Counted from the first letter of the stretch, positions 1 to 11,663 are shown. The stretch: DNA of 64,000 nt from Lepidodermella squamata (GCA_047495785.1 JBLDXI010000016.1:1-64000), one strand, 5' to 3'. The notes: generated by a model not told the origin, from the sequence alone. Translations and numbers: made by a program.

Positions 1-79
1 ACACATCTCGTGAGAGTAATCTTTTAAAAACGACATTATTGCTAATTATTTAACAAATCCTGGCTCTTTGCCACATCGG

Positions 80-1015
80 ATGAAAAGTTTCAACAATCCA
101 TGGGAAACTGGCTTTATTAACAAAGTAAATTTCGGAGGTGAATATTTTGCGAATATAACCAAACTAATCGATCACTTTAATGAAAAAATATCCATCTCAA
201 GTAGTAATGGCTCTATTTTTGCTCATTATGATTCAGTCAACAAAAAAACTAAAATTACCTGTAAATGGCCATATTCTATGTTTATACCTTCAGATTCTGC
301 TGGCCTCTTAGGTTTTGTGTCTCCAATAGAACAGAATACACCGTCTGGAGTTTTCATTTTTCCCAAGGCCCCAAAAAATGACGAGCCAGAATTTAATGAA
401 GTTTCCACTTTTGATATAAAGTCAACGTATGCCTTGGCATATGCGTGGAATATGAGCCACCAAATTCGTGAAAATCCACACATTTTATTCAACTCAGTTG
501 GGATTGTTAGGCTTTCTAGCAGACCAAAACTTAAGGAGGATGCAAATAATGAGACAGCGGCGGTAGAAAATCAAGAAGGCGTAAATTCAGCACAGCACTT
601 TGATTTTTCTGAGCAAACAGTAATCACCAAAGATAATGATTTACCGCCTGCCTTTATTTATGCATGCTATGAAGAAAGTGCTACAGCTCAATACAACATT
701 CAGTTGAATTATGGCAATAACTCACTGTTCATTTACTGCTCAGTTGCAGCGGATGTTTTTGTTGGAGATTGCCAAGCTAGCCTCCTTCGAATGATAACCT
801 ATTCTACGATGGCTTCTGCTACGGCAAATTCAGACTTGTCATCACATTTTACAGTGATTTATAACTCGGGCCTATATTTACCTTTAAAAGCCAATTTTAT
901 AGATTCAATTCAAGTTCAAATCCGCCGCGATAACGGGGCATTGATCGATTTTGTGGATGGTAGCAAAGTTGTATTGCTACTTCATATTCGCCGAAAAACC
1001 GGAGCCTTATATTAA
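80..1015 (+). CDS. Polinton/adintovirus penton-like minor capsid protein
   Basis: Predicted vertex (penton-like) capsid protein of a Polinton/adintovirus-type element, about 311 aa. The C-terminal third has the recurring family pattern: an IYCSV strand, then a conserved VGD..A.LLR segment, then a strand ending in IQVQIRRDNG, and finally a basic LHIRR tail. The first ATG in frame is at 80; the codons before it contain no ATG. It is the first gene of a plus-strand virion block and is followed after 38 bp by the pVI/PX-like gene. The middle (about residues 150-190) is acidic, variable and probably disordered. The family assignment comes from the C-terminal pattern and gene order, without a search. 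The element continues to the left of the window, so an upstream exon cannot be excluded. The frame is intact. Confidence 0.72.
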   Translation: MKSFNNPWETGFINKVNFGGEYFANITKLIDHFNEKISISSSNGSIFAHYDSVNKKTKITCKWPYSMFIPSDSAGLLGFVSPIEQNTPSGVFIFPKAPKNDEPEFNEVSTFDIKSTYALAYAWNMSHQIRENPHILFNSVGIVRLSSRPKLKEDANNETAAVENQEGVNSAQHFDFSEQTVITKDNDLPPAFIYACYEESATAQYNIQLNYGNNSLFIYCSVAADVFVGDCQASLLRMITYSTMASATANSDLSSHFTVIYNSGLYLPLKANFIDSIQVQIRRDNGALIDFVDGSKVVLLLHIRRKTGALY

Positions 1016-1053
1016 TATAAGTGGCTGAGTTCTAATTATTAATATTACCGAAG

Positions 1054-1596
1054 ATGCCCCTAGCTTATTCTAACCAAAACGTTGACAAGTACCAGCAGTT
1101 TTTTCTCCGCCAACACTCCTCCCCGCTGATAGCAGGCTATGGAGCTGGAGCGGGTGCTAACCTGGACCATTTCCGTGGGGCAACAATTCAATTTCCATAT
1201 CATTATAGGGGTCAGGGAATAGGAAATATATTAGGTGCCTTTTTCAGAAATTTCTTCCCAGTAATTGCTCCGTCTATTTTTCAACAAGCATTATCTACTG
1301 GCCAAAAAATATTAGGTGATATGCAACAACCTGAGGGCGCTAGACCTAGTTTTACCGAATCCCTTAAGCGTCATGGCACTTCAGGCGCCTTAAACATGGC
1401 TAAGGATATTGCTGAAACGGCTTTGAAGCAACATCAAGGCGGTGGAGGTGGCCGTAAAAGGCGCCGTCGTCGTGGCCCTAGTAAAACTAGTAGTGTGACT
1501 GCAAAACGTAGGCGCCGTGCTTCTACTACAAAAAGAAAGGCTTATAAAAGGAAAAGACGCGCAACAACTAAATCAGTGCTATTTGAAGCGTCTTGA
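1054..1596 (+). CDS. Basic pVI/PX-like minor virion protein
   Basis: Small virion protein of 180 aa. The N-terminal half holds a glycine-rich stretch and a hydrophobic amphipathic helix around residues 50-75 (GIGNILGAFFRNFFPVI). The second half is a strongly basic tail (KRRRRRG and RKRRR runs, residues about 128-172). This layout fits the adenovirus pVI/pX-like proteins of Polintons, which lie inside the capsid; the basic tail probably contacts DNA or acts as a nuclear signal. It sits between the penton-like gene and the major capsid gene, the usual neighbourhood. ATG at 1054, single exon, intact. The exact role is inferred from composition and position only. Confidence 0.65.
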   Translation: MPLAYSNQNVDKYQQFFLRQHSSPLIAGYGAGAGANLDHFRGATIQFPYHYRGQGIGNILGAFFRNFFPVIAPSIFQQALSTGQKILGDMQQPEGARPSFTESLKRHGTSGALNMAKDIAETALKQHQGGGGGRKRRRRRGPSKTSSVTAKRRRRASTTKRKAYKRKRRATTKSVLFEAS

Positions 1597-1629
1597 GCCC
1601 ATTGCTGCGTTTGATTCTTCAAATTTGTA

Positions 1630-3067
1630 ATGGAAGGCTTTGGAGATAATTTTGTTCACCCAGCCTCAGCCTCTTCAATAGTATTATCTTCAGATTTAGA
1701 TTTATTTACTGTACCGCCTTCACAGCTTGCTGAAGAAAACCAAATAAGTATAGATGTTTACCCAATTGCCCCTCTTAATAGTTCACCGAACCTGATTGAG
1801 TTTCAAATCGGCCCGTACAATGATTATTTGTGTCTGTCACGCATGCAACTGATGCTCAAGTGGAAAGTAGTTAGAACCCCTTCTGAAGCTCGGAAGAAAA
1901 ATGCTGGCGAAGCTGACGATGCATACAACGAGTATAAGGCTAGTCTTTCGGCTACAAATTTACAAAAAGCCCCGCTTTGTTTAGCCCACCACACAATGTT
2001 CAAAACATGCGAGATTTCACTAAATGGGCAACTTTTAAGTGAACAAAATTCATTATACGCTTATCGGGCCTATATTTCAACGCTTTTGTCTCATAATACT
2101 GATGCAAAAAACACGATATTACAGACACAATTTTGGTATCCTGATACAGCTAAAAAACTGGATAATTTTGACAATTCAAACGAGGGATTTAAAAAACGGT
2201 TGGAAATTGTTCAGGGCGGGAAATCTGTGTGCACCCTGGGACGCCTGTTTGCAGATCCTATGCTGTGTAATAGGCTACTTCTACCTAATGTTGAAGTCCG
2301 CATCAAGCTCTATAGGGCATCTAACAATTTTGCTTTGGTTGGGCCGAGCACAGCTGATCCTCACTCAATCGTCATTGAATCTGCAAAAATTATTGCCCGG
2401 GCTGTTGTTGTGTCGCCGGACATAGTGATTGCTCATACGCGTGCGCTGGAAAAAACTAACGCCAAATATCCTATAATGAGAGTTCGAACAAGGCTTTTTC
2501 ACATACCAAGTAGTGTTTTGAGTTACAGTGTAAGTTTGCTCATCGCGCGTTTCTAAGTCAATTTTTAAAACTCTAATGGTTTAACAGATACCACAATGTA
2601 TTAATGGTAAGCTTCCAAGGCGTATGTTTTTCTGTTTTTTTGAAGATTCCGCCCTGAATGGAACGGCGGGTAAAAATCCATTGAATGCATTACACAGCCA
2701 GCTATCCCGAATATCGATTTATTTGGGCAATGAACTACATCACTCAACAGCTCCCTTGGAAATGGATTTTGCAAATGGAGATGTCACCAGAGTCTATTTG
2801 GAGCTTCTCAATGCTATCAACCCAGATAACCCTTTCAAGGCATCTACGTTAACTATGGATCAGTTTATTAATGGCTTCACAATTTTTGGTTTCGATTTAT
2901 CGCGCAACTCCTCGTTGCAAAATTACTCAGTTATACGCACAGGTACCTGCAGAGTAGAGTTGAGTTTTGCTGTTCAAACAACAATTGTTACTCAGCTGTT
3001 AGTATTAACTGAAACTGATTCAGTTTTTGAGGTATCATCTTTTTTCATAAAATTAAAATTGCCTTAA
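1630..3067 (+). CDS. MCP: Major capsid protein (double jelly-roll), two exons
   Basis: Predicted hexon-type major capsid protein, 459 aa, from exons 1630-2529 and 2588-3067. The N-terminus carries the Polinton signature SDLDLFTVPPSQ followed by a strand with IEFQIGPYNDYL. The C-terminal half has the conserved block GKLPRRMFF..EDSALNG..KNPLNALH, then MDFANGD and FTIFGFDLS. The single intron (58 nt, GTAAGT...AACAG, phase 0) contains an in-frame stop; removing it joins the two halves of the MCP at a normal position. Length is close to other Polinton MCPs. It lies between the pVI-like gene and the protease, as expected for a virion cluster. No internal stop or frameshift is seen. Confidence 0.88.
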
Positions 3068-3130
3068 AATTCAAATTTTTTAAGATCACACGAACGCGTG
3101 ACGTAATTGTTGATTCTTAAGCAGTTTTTC

Positions 3131-3694
3131 ATGTACAACAATGAATTGGAAGATTTCATCCGGATTGATCCAGTACTAAAAAAGTTTGACATTTTTGTTG
3201 TAGCCGCTGATCAGCTACCACAGCAGCTTCCTATTGTGAAAAATAATCCACAATTGATTATCTGTAACACAGGAAATGTATACAATTCTACAGGAAAGCA
3301 CTGGGTCACACTGTTTGTTCACAGCGCACAGCATCCTGATGAGCCCTGTGAGTTTTTCGATAGCCTTAACCTTTCCCCTTCCTATCATAACCTCTATATC
3401 GACAACTTTTTGAAAGCGAATAGCCAAACAGAAGTGCCGTACATTCATTGCAATAGGTCTTACCAGCATGTTTTTTCACAAATCTGCGGCTTATGGGCTC
3501 TATATTACAGCATGCTTCGAGCGCGAGGTAAAGACATGCACCAAATTTTGAGGCATTTTGATCAGCTTGGATCAAAGAACAATTTGCTTATAAAAGACTG
3601 TGTACTTTATCATAAATTTAATACATTATATTCCCACTATGGTCTATCTATGAGACCACTTGAAAGAATAAAACCCTGTAACGTTAGATTATAA
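3131..3694 (+). CDS. Adenain-like cysteine protease (virion maturation)
   Basis: Cysteine protease of the adenain/Ulp1 clan, 187 aa from the ATG at 3131. It should cleave capsid precursors inside the particle. The catalytic layout is visible: His57 in GKHWVTLFV, an acidic residue in EFFDSL (Asp77 or Glu74), Gln112 as oxyanion residue, and Cys119 in QICGLWALYY. All are spaced as in the family. It starts 63 bp after the major capsid gene and ends 3 bp before the ATPase start codon. Single exon and intact. The Cys-His-acid set together with the virion context makes a host SUMO protease unlikely. Confidence 0.88.
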   Translation: MYNNELEDFIRIDPVLKKFDIFVVAADQLPQQLPIVKNNPQLIICNTGNVYNSTGKHWVTLFVHSAQHPDEPCEFFDSLNLSPSYHNLYIDNFLKANSQTEVPYIHCNRSYQHVFSQICGLWALYYSMLRARGKDMHQILRHFDQLGSKNNLLIKDCVLYHKFNTLYSHYGLSMRPLERIKPCNVRL

Positions 3695-3697
3695 AGG

Positions 3698-4541
3698 ATG
3701 AGTGATTTGCGCTGCTGCCCTGGCAACATAAATGAAGCTTTGCCTTTTGTTCACCCTAGCACAATTCTCATTGTTGGGCCGTAAGTGACGATGGAAATAA
3801 AAGTCAATATATTTTAGTGTAATTTACTCATCTTCAGGTCGGGGAGCGGTAAAACAAGTCTGGTGCTTCAAATCCTACAGGATGCATTCAGTTTTGAACT
3901 TCCTTTTGAGAGAATTGTCTATTTTTATTCTACTTTCCAACCCATTTACAATGACATAGCCGATGCTGCATTGCAAGTTCACAAAATTAAAGTTGAATTC
4001 GTAAATTTAGCAGACACAAAAAACAGCAGTAGCGATAGCTTCAGCTTAAAAAATTATATCAACGACAATAACGAGACGCAGCCCCGCTGTTGCCTAGTAT
4101 TTGATGACGTGTATCGCCTATTAACTGAAGACGAAACACTGGTACAGCTTTTTTTAGGAGGGCGGCACTTGAATACGACAACCATTCTCCTTCAACAAGT
4201 TTTGTTTACTCGAGCAAAAAATAGCAGGGAAATTCTGGTTTGCCTCAGAAAATTATTGTTTTTTCTTCTATGTATTTTCTATTCTATAGCAAAATGCAAA
4301 CTATTTATTCTATTTTCGCTGCATTTCCGACTCTGCAAGCTTTAGATCATATGCACAACGGCGTTCCCCAATGGGCTGGCGAGGCCTTCTTGAAGCGTTG
4401 AACCAAGCAACTGCTGAATCATCTCACACGCCACTGCTACTGGATAATTGTGCAACTACTCCGGATAATCTCCGCATTCGTTCGAGCAATGGCTTCGGTA
4501 GTAAACCTGGTTACGCTTACATTTTAGTCTCAAAGAAATGA
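3698..4541 (+). CDS. FtsK/HerA-A32 type genome-packaging ATPase, three exons
   Basis: Packaging ATPase, 244 aa, from exons 3698-3780, 3838-4237 and 4290-4541. It would pump DNA into the capsid. The Walker A motif GPSGSGKT (residues 27-34) is itself split by the first intron (57 nt, phase 2). Walker B is CCLVFDD at residues 112-118. Intron 2 (GTTTGC...CTATAG, 52 nt, phase 0) removes an AT-rich stretch with stops; its donor is weaker than the others. The third exon supplies the family C-terminus (LLEALNQA..., then LLLDN and an arginine-rich end). The gene starts 3 bp after the protease stop. All three exons keep one frame over 735 nt, which supports the model. Confidence 0.85.
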
Positions 4542-4592
4542 TGATATGTACTATTATAAAAGGATTCATTGCCGCCCAATTTTCGTCGTTAA

Positions 4593-5006
4593 ATGAATAA
4601 AGTTATTACCTCAGCAACGTCACCATCGTTCAGTCTTGATAAAAAACGGCGGCTTTTTCTTGCATTGAAATGGTTATTGCATGCTCACCCCGGTCAGCGT
4701 GCTGATATTTTAGCAACTAGCTCTGTTAGCCTTATACGATTTCTTAGCCGTTGCGCCTTGTATTGGCTTCGCAGCACTAGTACTGTTCTGGCCCCTGATT
4801 TGGCTAAATTGAAACAAAAAGGTGTCAATTTGGTCGAGCACAACCGGCAAGTTTTTATTCGACACTGCCTTAATAGCAACAAGAACAATAGGCGAAATAA
4901 GGCTTCGAAAGCTTCCTTTTTTGCAGTTTTACCCACTGTATTGAAATCCTTTGCACCCAGGCTAAAGTTTGATTATTCAGAACTCAAGAGGCTTCTTCGA
5001 ATCTAA
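4593..5006 (+). CDS. Small basic Polinton accessory protein
   Basis: Basic protein of 137 aa rich in Lys, Arg and Leu. Its second half contains a string of basic residues followed by a hydrophobic segment (ASFFAVLPTVL). This resembles the short basic ORFs with a hydrophobic tail found after the ATPase in many Polintons, whose function is unknown. ATG at 4593; the stop lies 3 bp before the next start. Intact single exon. It could be a minor virion or DNA-binding protein; the assignment rests on position and composition. Confidence 0.5.
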   Translation: MNKVITSATSPSFSLDKKRRLFLALKWLLHAHPGQRADILATSSVSLIRFLSRCALYWLRSTSTVLAPDLAKLKQKGVNLVEHNRQVFIRHCLNSNKNNRRNKASKASFFAVLPTVLKSFAPRLKFDYSELKRLLRI

Positions 5007-5009
5007 ACT

Positions 5010-6161
5010 ATGCAGCGAAACTATGCACAGCGCATGACTATTGTTCCACTTGCGACACCTGGGCCAACTCCAGCACAACAACAACAACAACAACCAAACG
5101 CGAGCGACTTGATTGCTGCTAAAACATTGCTGAGCAATCCTCTGCTTTTCAAACTAGTGCAGCTATTACAGTCTTTAGACCGGGATGTGATAAACAACGC
5201 TAGTAGTAGTGATAATTCAGCCGATTTAGTGCGAAAACGTAACGAACTCATGCATGAGATTATGAATTTGAAGAAGCTGGTAGTTTTACAAGGCAGTAGC
5301 CAGCCGCCAGCCGCTATTCCAATGTCGCCTGCACCAGCAGATCGAGCAGAATCGAGGCCGCGCTCTCCTCCTCCTCCTCCTCCTCCTCCTCCTCCTCCTC
5401 CTCCGCTGCCGCCGCCGCCGCTTCCTTCTGCTTCTTCTCCTCCTCCTCCTCCTCCTCCAAAAAAACAGCAGCAACAACAACTTGCGCGCCAACAACCTAC
5501 TAAATTAACATCTAGTAATTTTGGTCAAGCGGCCGGGCCTAGCTATAACAACTATAACAGAGATTCGGGTATTGGCGGCTTTCAGCAGCAGTTTTCACCT
5601 AATACAACGCCACGACCTTCAACTGATAATAGCAGCAATTATGAATTTGATGATCTTCAAATGGATTTTCTATTCGCTGCCCCGCAAACATCATCGACTT
5701 CTAGCGCTGCAGCCACGACCGTCCTCAGCCACGATGATGTTGTTGTTGATCGGCCTAATGATGAGCAGCTGCCTACGAGAGGAGGGACCCCCCGCGCGCG
5801 CACCCCCCAGGCCCCTCGAGACAGCAACACAACAGCAGGGTCGTCTTCGTTTAGCGGCGATGAGGACAGCAGCGGCAGCAATAGTGAAGAGCTGCAAGAT
5901 GGTGCTGATAATGATGATAATCAAGCAGAAAGGCAAGAAGAAGCCGCTGCCGCTGAACCGATGGAAATTGAGCTAGCTGGAGCAGCAACTGCAGCGGCAA
6001 CGCCACGGAAGGGTCAAAAGCGCGGTAGAAAGCCACGTTCTATGACTGATCAAACACAAATATCACCACCTGGAAAACTTTTCCGAAGAACGTCACAGCG
6101 TAAGATAAATAAAATCAACAAGTTTCAAGCTGGCACAGGGTTTTGGAGTTTATTCATGTAA
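5010..6161 (+). CDS. Proline-rich, low-complexity virion-block protein
   Basis: 383 aa protein of unknown function. Residues 1-95 begin with a polyglutamine tract and then form a helical, possibly coiled-coil region (LLFKLVQLLQSLDRD and RKRNELMHEIMNLKK). Residues about 110-150 form two polyproline tracts encoded by a CTC/CCT repeat. The remainder is acidic and disordered with a basic KRGRKPR patch, and the end is hydrophobic (GTGFWSLFM). Similar proteins with a leading helical domain and disordered middle occur at the end of Polinton virion blocks; polyproline could bind SH3/WW or EVH1 domains. It converges on the DNA polymerase gene with 7 bp between stop codons. The long opposite-strand reading frames here are composition artefacts. 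Confidence 0.55.
   Translation: MQRNYAQRMTIVPLATPGPTPAQQQQQQPNASDLIAAKTLLSNPLLFKLVQLLQSLDRDVINNASSSDNSADLVRKRNELMHEIMNLKKLVVLQGSSQPPAAIPMSPAPADRAESRPRSPPPPPPPPPPPPPLPPPPLPSASSPPPPPPPKKQQQQQLARQQPTKLTSSNFGQAAGPSYNNYNRDSGIGGFQQQFSPNTTPRPSTDNSSNYEFDDLQMDFLFAAPQTSSTSSAAATTVLSHDDVVVDRPNDEQLPTRGGTPRARTPQAPRDSNTTAGSSSFSGDEDSSGSNSEELQDGADNDDNQAERQEEAAAAEPMEIELAGAATAAATPRKGQKRGRKPRSMTDQTQISPPGKLFRRTSQRKINKINKFQAGTGFWSLFM
5364..5458 (+). repeat. CTC/CCT trinucleotide repeat encoding polyproline
   Basis: Two runs of CCT/CTC triplets (5364-5404 and about 5437-5458) separated by a CCG-rich stretch. In the coding frame they give two polyproline tracts. Such runs are prone to length change by slippage. Confidence 0.9.
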
Positions 6162-6168
6162 TAATCGA

Positions 6169-9100
6169 TCATTGATCAGCGCTATATCCATGTGGATAAG
6201 TTAGAAAGGAAGCATCGCCGGGGCGTAGCCAACGTTTATCATAGGTTAAACGAATCTTTTTTGTTATATGAACACAATGAATTTCCGATAACGGAGTATG
6301 CACTTTTTTAAACTGAGTCTGATCCAATTCAGCGATGACGCTGTTTTTGTTGTTATCACCCCGGCCCCCGCTTCCGCTGGTTTCGTTATCGTGGAGACTT
6401 TGTATTACATGCTTGATGAACAAGAAAAAATCGAGAAGACTGCGTGAATGAAAACTTTGACGTATTCCCTGCGCGTGACGTAAATAATAAAAAACAGAGG
6501 GCGTAACAACAAGTAGCAATTACCTTTAACATTAGCTTGGCTTTGCCGTCAGCAAAAAGTAGGGCATATGCCTTACAGCCCAGTACAACCATTGCAATGA
6601 TGCGTTGCCCTGTATCAAGCTGATCCGCCAAGCCGCCAAGAACGGGTGTGAACTCAATTTTAGTAATTCCAGGCCCTTGAAGGCAAAAAATTGAATCCGT
6701 GTCTAAAACAAAAGACAAAAAACGTAGAGATGTTGGTAGCATAAGCGGCGCTATTCTCTAACCGCTGTAGATAGCACTTTTTGGGCCGACTCGGTACAGC
6801 TCACGAGCCAGTTTCACACGAGCATTAGCTGTTACGAAGGCCGCTGTTATAACTGAGGTGGATCCATTTGGAACGTCGGCATCTTTGGTTGGCCGTGTTA
6901 CAATTCGCAAGCGAGAGACATCATCAGAGTTGATGAGTAAGCCTAGTGGTTGAATATCCACAATTTCCAAAGCTGGATTATTTAGCATTTGCTGAAGCAG
7001 AAACGGGGATTTGATATAATCTGTTCTCTCTAGATTAGAATTCATAGCAAATCGACCAAAAAAGCTGTTCAAAACTAATTTGGCGATCGCGCGTAACCCA
7101 GGGTTCTTTTTATCCAACTTGGTGCTATCAATCGTTATACCAATGCGTTCCCATTGCTCCAAATACTGTGCTTTTTGTTCACTAGTAGCACAGTTTGGCG
7201 GCCAGCCGGAGGATTCGGCCTTCAAAATGGTGAATCTTTTAATGAAATCTCTGAAAATTGTATTGCTCTTCTTGAACTCCCATATCTAAAAAAAATAACT
7301 TGATAGAAGCCATGCATGAGTTGGCTAAACAAAATTATTAACCTCGTAGACTTCCAGCAATCTGTAGCCATGAACATCTGTAGCGTACTTCAGTTCCACA
7401 GAGCAATACGAACCAATCCAGGACCTTTCATAATCAGAATGGGTGCATTCACGGCTTGAAACGCACAAGTTTGGATTTGCAGTCGACGAACAAGCATAGC
7501 AACATGAGAACACGAGCTTGTTTTGTTTACTACGAAAGCAGAGTACAGGTAGCCAGATGTTTTTCGGCGCTAATACCTAGCAAAATAATGTGGTGATGAT
7601 GAAAGCAGGGAGACGATATGTAGATGCGAAGAGCTTACGCGTGCTTGTACGACACCAAAAAAAGATTCCTTTGAATAAATCTCCTGCAGTTTCTCGTTGT
7701 TTAATCTGAGATCCAAGGTGGATACTTTAGGTGGTCCTATTGCATAGTAGCCATCCATCATACAGCTTGGATATAACGAGTTGAAGTCGGCGGAAATTAT
7801 AGAATAATCGGGCGATGGAAATAAGAAGTCCTTGGTTTGCATCCCGCTTTCCTTACAAATTTGAGCAATCTTTTCCAAATTTTGGTCGCCTGAAGTTGAG
7901 TGTGATTCGGCAATCATAGCCATTAAACGAAAAGCTTCGACCCGCCCTAAAAAGTAGGCATGATGTTTTAATCCCGCGAAGATTAAATAGGGAAAACCTC
8001 CAGTTACCTCCAAAGAAAAACGAACGGCTCTCCATTACATTAGCTATTGTGAGATTATCATAAATCTCCTGTGCTCTCGGGTGTTGTTTGAAACTAGCTC
8101 TAATTTCATGCTCCCAAAAGCTTTGAAGAATGTAACCATTCGAGCGAAACAACTCTTCACGTTCCAAGGTTTGCTTGTAAACTACGCCGTTTGGTTGTCC
8201 AGATAGAAAATTTAGTTGTGAGGCCTCAAAGCATTGCAAGCAGCCATGGACAGCACAACCATGAACCTCGACAATCAGATCGGGTTCACTCGGAATTTTA
8301 TCACGACGTGCAACAAAACCGTCGACGCGATAAGGATAACGGTGGCCAGGTATAGATATTCGAACTTCTTGACGTGAGTTCTGAGCGTGTTTCATTGAAC
8401 CATAAGTTTCAGGGTCAGACTCCATCAGAAATTGAAGAAAAGCTATCGAGAGCCTGCTGTGTGAATCCTTGCCACAGTAGCCAGCGGTCGGGATGACAGG
8501 TAATGTATCCTTCGTAAGAAACAGCTTGCGGAAGCATGTGCTTGTGAGAGAAGCTAGTGTGATGCATTCTTTAAAGGCATCAGTAGAACACAACTCCAGC
8601 ATTAGCGCCCGAAATTTGATTGACGCCTTTTCCAAAACTAGACAATCCTGTATGCAGTATTGCAGTAACGTGTGGCGAACACTGAACCGTTTCAGTTTGT
8701 TTTCGTTGTAGAAAGTTAGAAATTCTGCTCTTTCAGAAGGAGACATTTTGTCAGGCTCATAGTAGATCATATTAGGCAGCTGTGGGAATTCGAGATTGAA
8801 ACTCGAAGGATTACAGCGAATTCAATCACAATAGCTCAAGAAGTTGATGATGTACTTACTTTTCTTTAGTGCATAAGACGTAAGGAAAGAAGGTTTTCTT
8901 GTCTGGGATTCCCATTGTTGCTGGTAAATCCCTGTTGTTGAACAAATACCTGTAAGCAATGTAGTTTCTTAGTGTTTCTTAGGTAACCTACCTTAATCTG
9001 CATTGAAAAAAGAGATATGAATCCAAAAATCTGATTTTTTGTTGTTTGAAATCAATGCATAGTAGAGATCCCTGCCTTTGAAGAATCTTCACTTTAGAAC

Positions 9101-11024
9101 ATCGTGTTTGAATTTCTTTCAGTAATAATAAGGAATCGAAATTGGCTGAGTTGTGAGCCAAATAAATCGACTGGTAATTCATAGGTAGAAGCACCCAGTT
9201 TACGAAATCCTCCAGAGGACGACTTCCATAAAAAATATGAAGTCCACAACTAGAATGGCATCGCTGAATCCTCGCTTCGATGCAGTGAGGTATGCATACG
9301 ACCTTTGCAACGATAAGGCATACTTGGAACTCATTGTTGTTATCAGCAAGTGATGGCGAAAATGTCTCAGTGTCCCAAAAAACTAGGTTACGATAACGTT
9401 CCAGTTTATTCGCCGGTTTCAAGGGCTAAAAATACACCAACCACAGTATTTTGAAAAAAGCTGGACTGAAAAAAATGAGTATACCAAGGGAGTCATGAAG
9501 CAGAAGTGTGTGCCATTTTCTTCGTCGCTGGCTTTCAAAGGCTCCTGACAAATGTGACAGCGCCGCCCGGGACACATAGCCTCATGCTTGAGAAAATGTA
9601 CAAATTTCCTCCCGCATTTAAAGCATGGATTCTTTTTAGCACATTTGTGGTTTTGCTTACAACGTTCGCTATACAAAACTAAAAACATAAAAAGAGCTGA
9701 ATAATAATGAAAAGGTTAAAAACATCAGACCTGCACGACATTGCGGACACCGCGTGTAGTTTTGTTGGTCTGTGTTGGAAATCACACGGCAAATGCTCCC
9801 TGATACACCTAAAATAATATTAATGATAAAAGAAGTGAAATTCAGGTTTTTCATGTAAAAATTACGGCAGGAAGAGCATGCCAACTTGCATCTGTGCACA
9901 GCCGTACTCGTTTTCGTCTGAAAGCAAGTGGGGCATATTCGTTGTGCATTGCTAAGAGTGGCCTTCATAAAGTTGAGATTCGCAATGACATGAAAATGAT
10001 GACTGTTGGGCTGAGAGACGTCGTTGCGATAAACCAGTAGAACAACAGGAAGCAACCCAAGGCTTACGCGATGATCAAATTCTGGGATTTCCCTAATAAC
10101 ATCCTGTGATTCGTACGAGTATACTACGAATCTGTAAGTATTATGTTCAGGATCGATAGCCGAACACAGGGCTGAGTAATGATCATCTAGATTGTAGGCT
10201 GGAAGGTTGAGAGGTAAGCCCGCTTTCTGATATAGCGCCGTGGCTTCGCGAAATTGACGATTGGTTCGCGTACTACGTATCGATTTGAAGGTTGCTTGAA
10301 GAGATGGATCCGTAGGATTCGCCTTCATGTGAGCCAAAGCCACTCCAGTGATGAGAGCTCTGCCCATGCAAAGATTGTTCGTTTCATTCTTGCGCGCTCC
10401 GATTCTAACGATCGATTTGGAGCGAAGAAAAAATTTGTCCAAAGTTTCGTTTATAGCCCGCTCTGCCCGAGAACCACCAACAATTTGACCTAGATCTGCA
10501 TTGGGGTTATCAATGACACAGAGACGAATTGTCCACCGACCAGCAAATGAGAGTTCTTCATTACTCTGTAATATTTTTCTCAGTTGATCAAAAATTGAAA
10601 TTTCCAGCAACCGATCGCGTTTCATGAAGGGTAGGCTAAGAGGCATCTTCAAGTCGGGGTGGTACAGTGTTAGCCGGCAGAAGGAATTCACAGGTAAATC
10701 ACGATGGATATTTACAACAATATCGAACAGGAAGTTGGCCAGAATATTGAAGCGGGTCTCCAAATCAATATTAGCCACCTGGTCGGCTGGTACGTTCTGC
10801 ACAAATGATCGAATATTATCCAGTCGAGGTTCATCAGCGCCACCAGACAATTGAATCATCGGCCCAAGCGAACTAGAAGATTGGCCATATCTGTTGATGT
10901 AGGTTGAGGCAAAGTCGGATGTTACGGGCTGAATGAAGTACTCCACAGAAAACATTTTGAATTTTGTAGAATGAATCAGGCGATTACTTCGAATAAATGA
11001 GTATTGTAAACTATAGTTATCCAT
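6169..11024 (-). CDS. Protein-primed family B DNA polymerase, 11 exons
   Basis: Polinton-type pPolB, about 1,430 aa. Exons in transcription order: 11024-9866, 9808-9731, 9678-9485, 9425-8992, 8949-8860, 8801-8008, 7946-7639, 7576-7343, 7285-6763, 6702-6524, 6468-6169. The ten introns are 42-62 nt and GT-AG, and every junction keeps frame. The N-terminal ~385 residues match the Polinton pPolB leader; Cys/His zinc-knuckle regions follow (about 365-475). The exonuclease motifs are DTETF (~495), YLAHNSANFD (~565) and YCIQD (~700). Polymerase motif A is DFNSLYPS (~970) and motif B is KLVLNSFFGRF (~1170). Motif C, SDTDS, is created by the junction of exons 9 and 10 (~1272). Catalytic residues are present and no disabling change is seen. 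The start at 11024 is the first ATG of the open frame; an ATG 23 codons later is an alternative. The terminal protein would lie in the leader. Confidence 0.9.
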
Positions 11025-11141
11025 AACAATCTAAGATTAAAAATTTAAAATTGATCGAATTTGGGAAGAGGTAAAACTTTATTACAAGGATAGATTGAAA
11101 TAAATATTCAGTAAGTCATTTTAGTCAAGTTTTGTGTTAGC

Positions 11142-11663
11142 TTATTCATTGGCTGTTTCAATCATCGCTGCAACAGTTAACACCCCAGTTGCAAGGTCTT
11201 GAAACTGAGCTGCATCAAGAGAGACTCCTTGTCTTGAGGGTTGTTTATTTCCTAAAAAGTTAAATCATAAAAAGATTGCTATTACTGTAAATTTGAAGTA
11301 AATACCTTTAGCATCCAGATAAAACCTGCGTATATCTATAAGAATCGGTGAAAATGATGGCACAAAGACACAGACTTCAATTTTGCATTCATGCATCGAA
11401 AATTTAAAGCCTGTGTTGTGAGATAGCAGGGCAAGTTGAGCCTGAGCAACCCAAGCATCATTCGGCGGTCGAAAATAAGGAACGAACTGGCTAAGAAATT
11501 CGTCTTGTCTAAAGGCGAGTTTTTTAGGCTTATCGTTCTTATCTTTGCGATCAGTCATTATGTAGATGAGATTAGAATCCTGAGGATGCTGTTGAATGAC
11601 CAAGTTACTAGACATGTGATGATTGACTGTCTGGTTAGCAGATTCTACTATCGCCTCAGCCAT
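11142..11663 (-). CDS. PC4-like ssDNA-binding / transcription coactivator protein
   Basis: 155 aa protein from exons 11663-11306 and 11251-11142, with a 54 nt intron in phase 1. The C-terminal half reads as a PC4/p15 fold: a beta strand ending in ILIDIRRFY, then a G..QPSRQGVSL turn, then a helix starting DAAQFQDL. This parallels the PC4 consensus of DIR, a basic loop, GISL and a final helix. Such proteins bind single-stranded or melted DNA, so a role in viral transcription or replication is reasonable. It lies directly upstream of the polymerase gene on the same strand. The N-terminal 75 residues are not recognised. The spliced second exon is essential to the PC4 match. Confidence 0.68.

Noticed and set aside
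2039-2425. Open frame on the plus strand inside the major capsid gene
   Set aside because: Different frame inside a strong capsid match; composition artefact.
5286-5495. Arginine-rich minus-strand frame opposite the polyproline gene
   Set aside because: Arises from the CCT/CTC repeat read in reverse complement; no domain.
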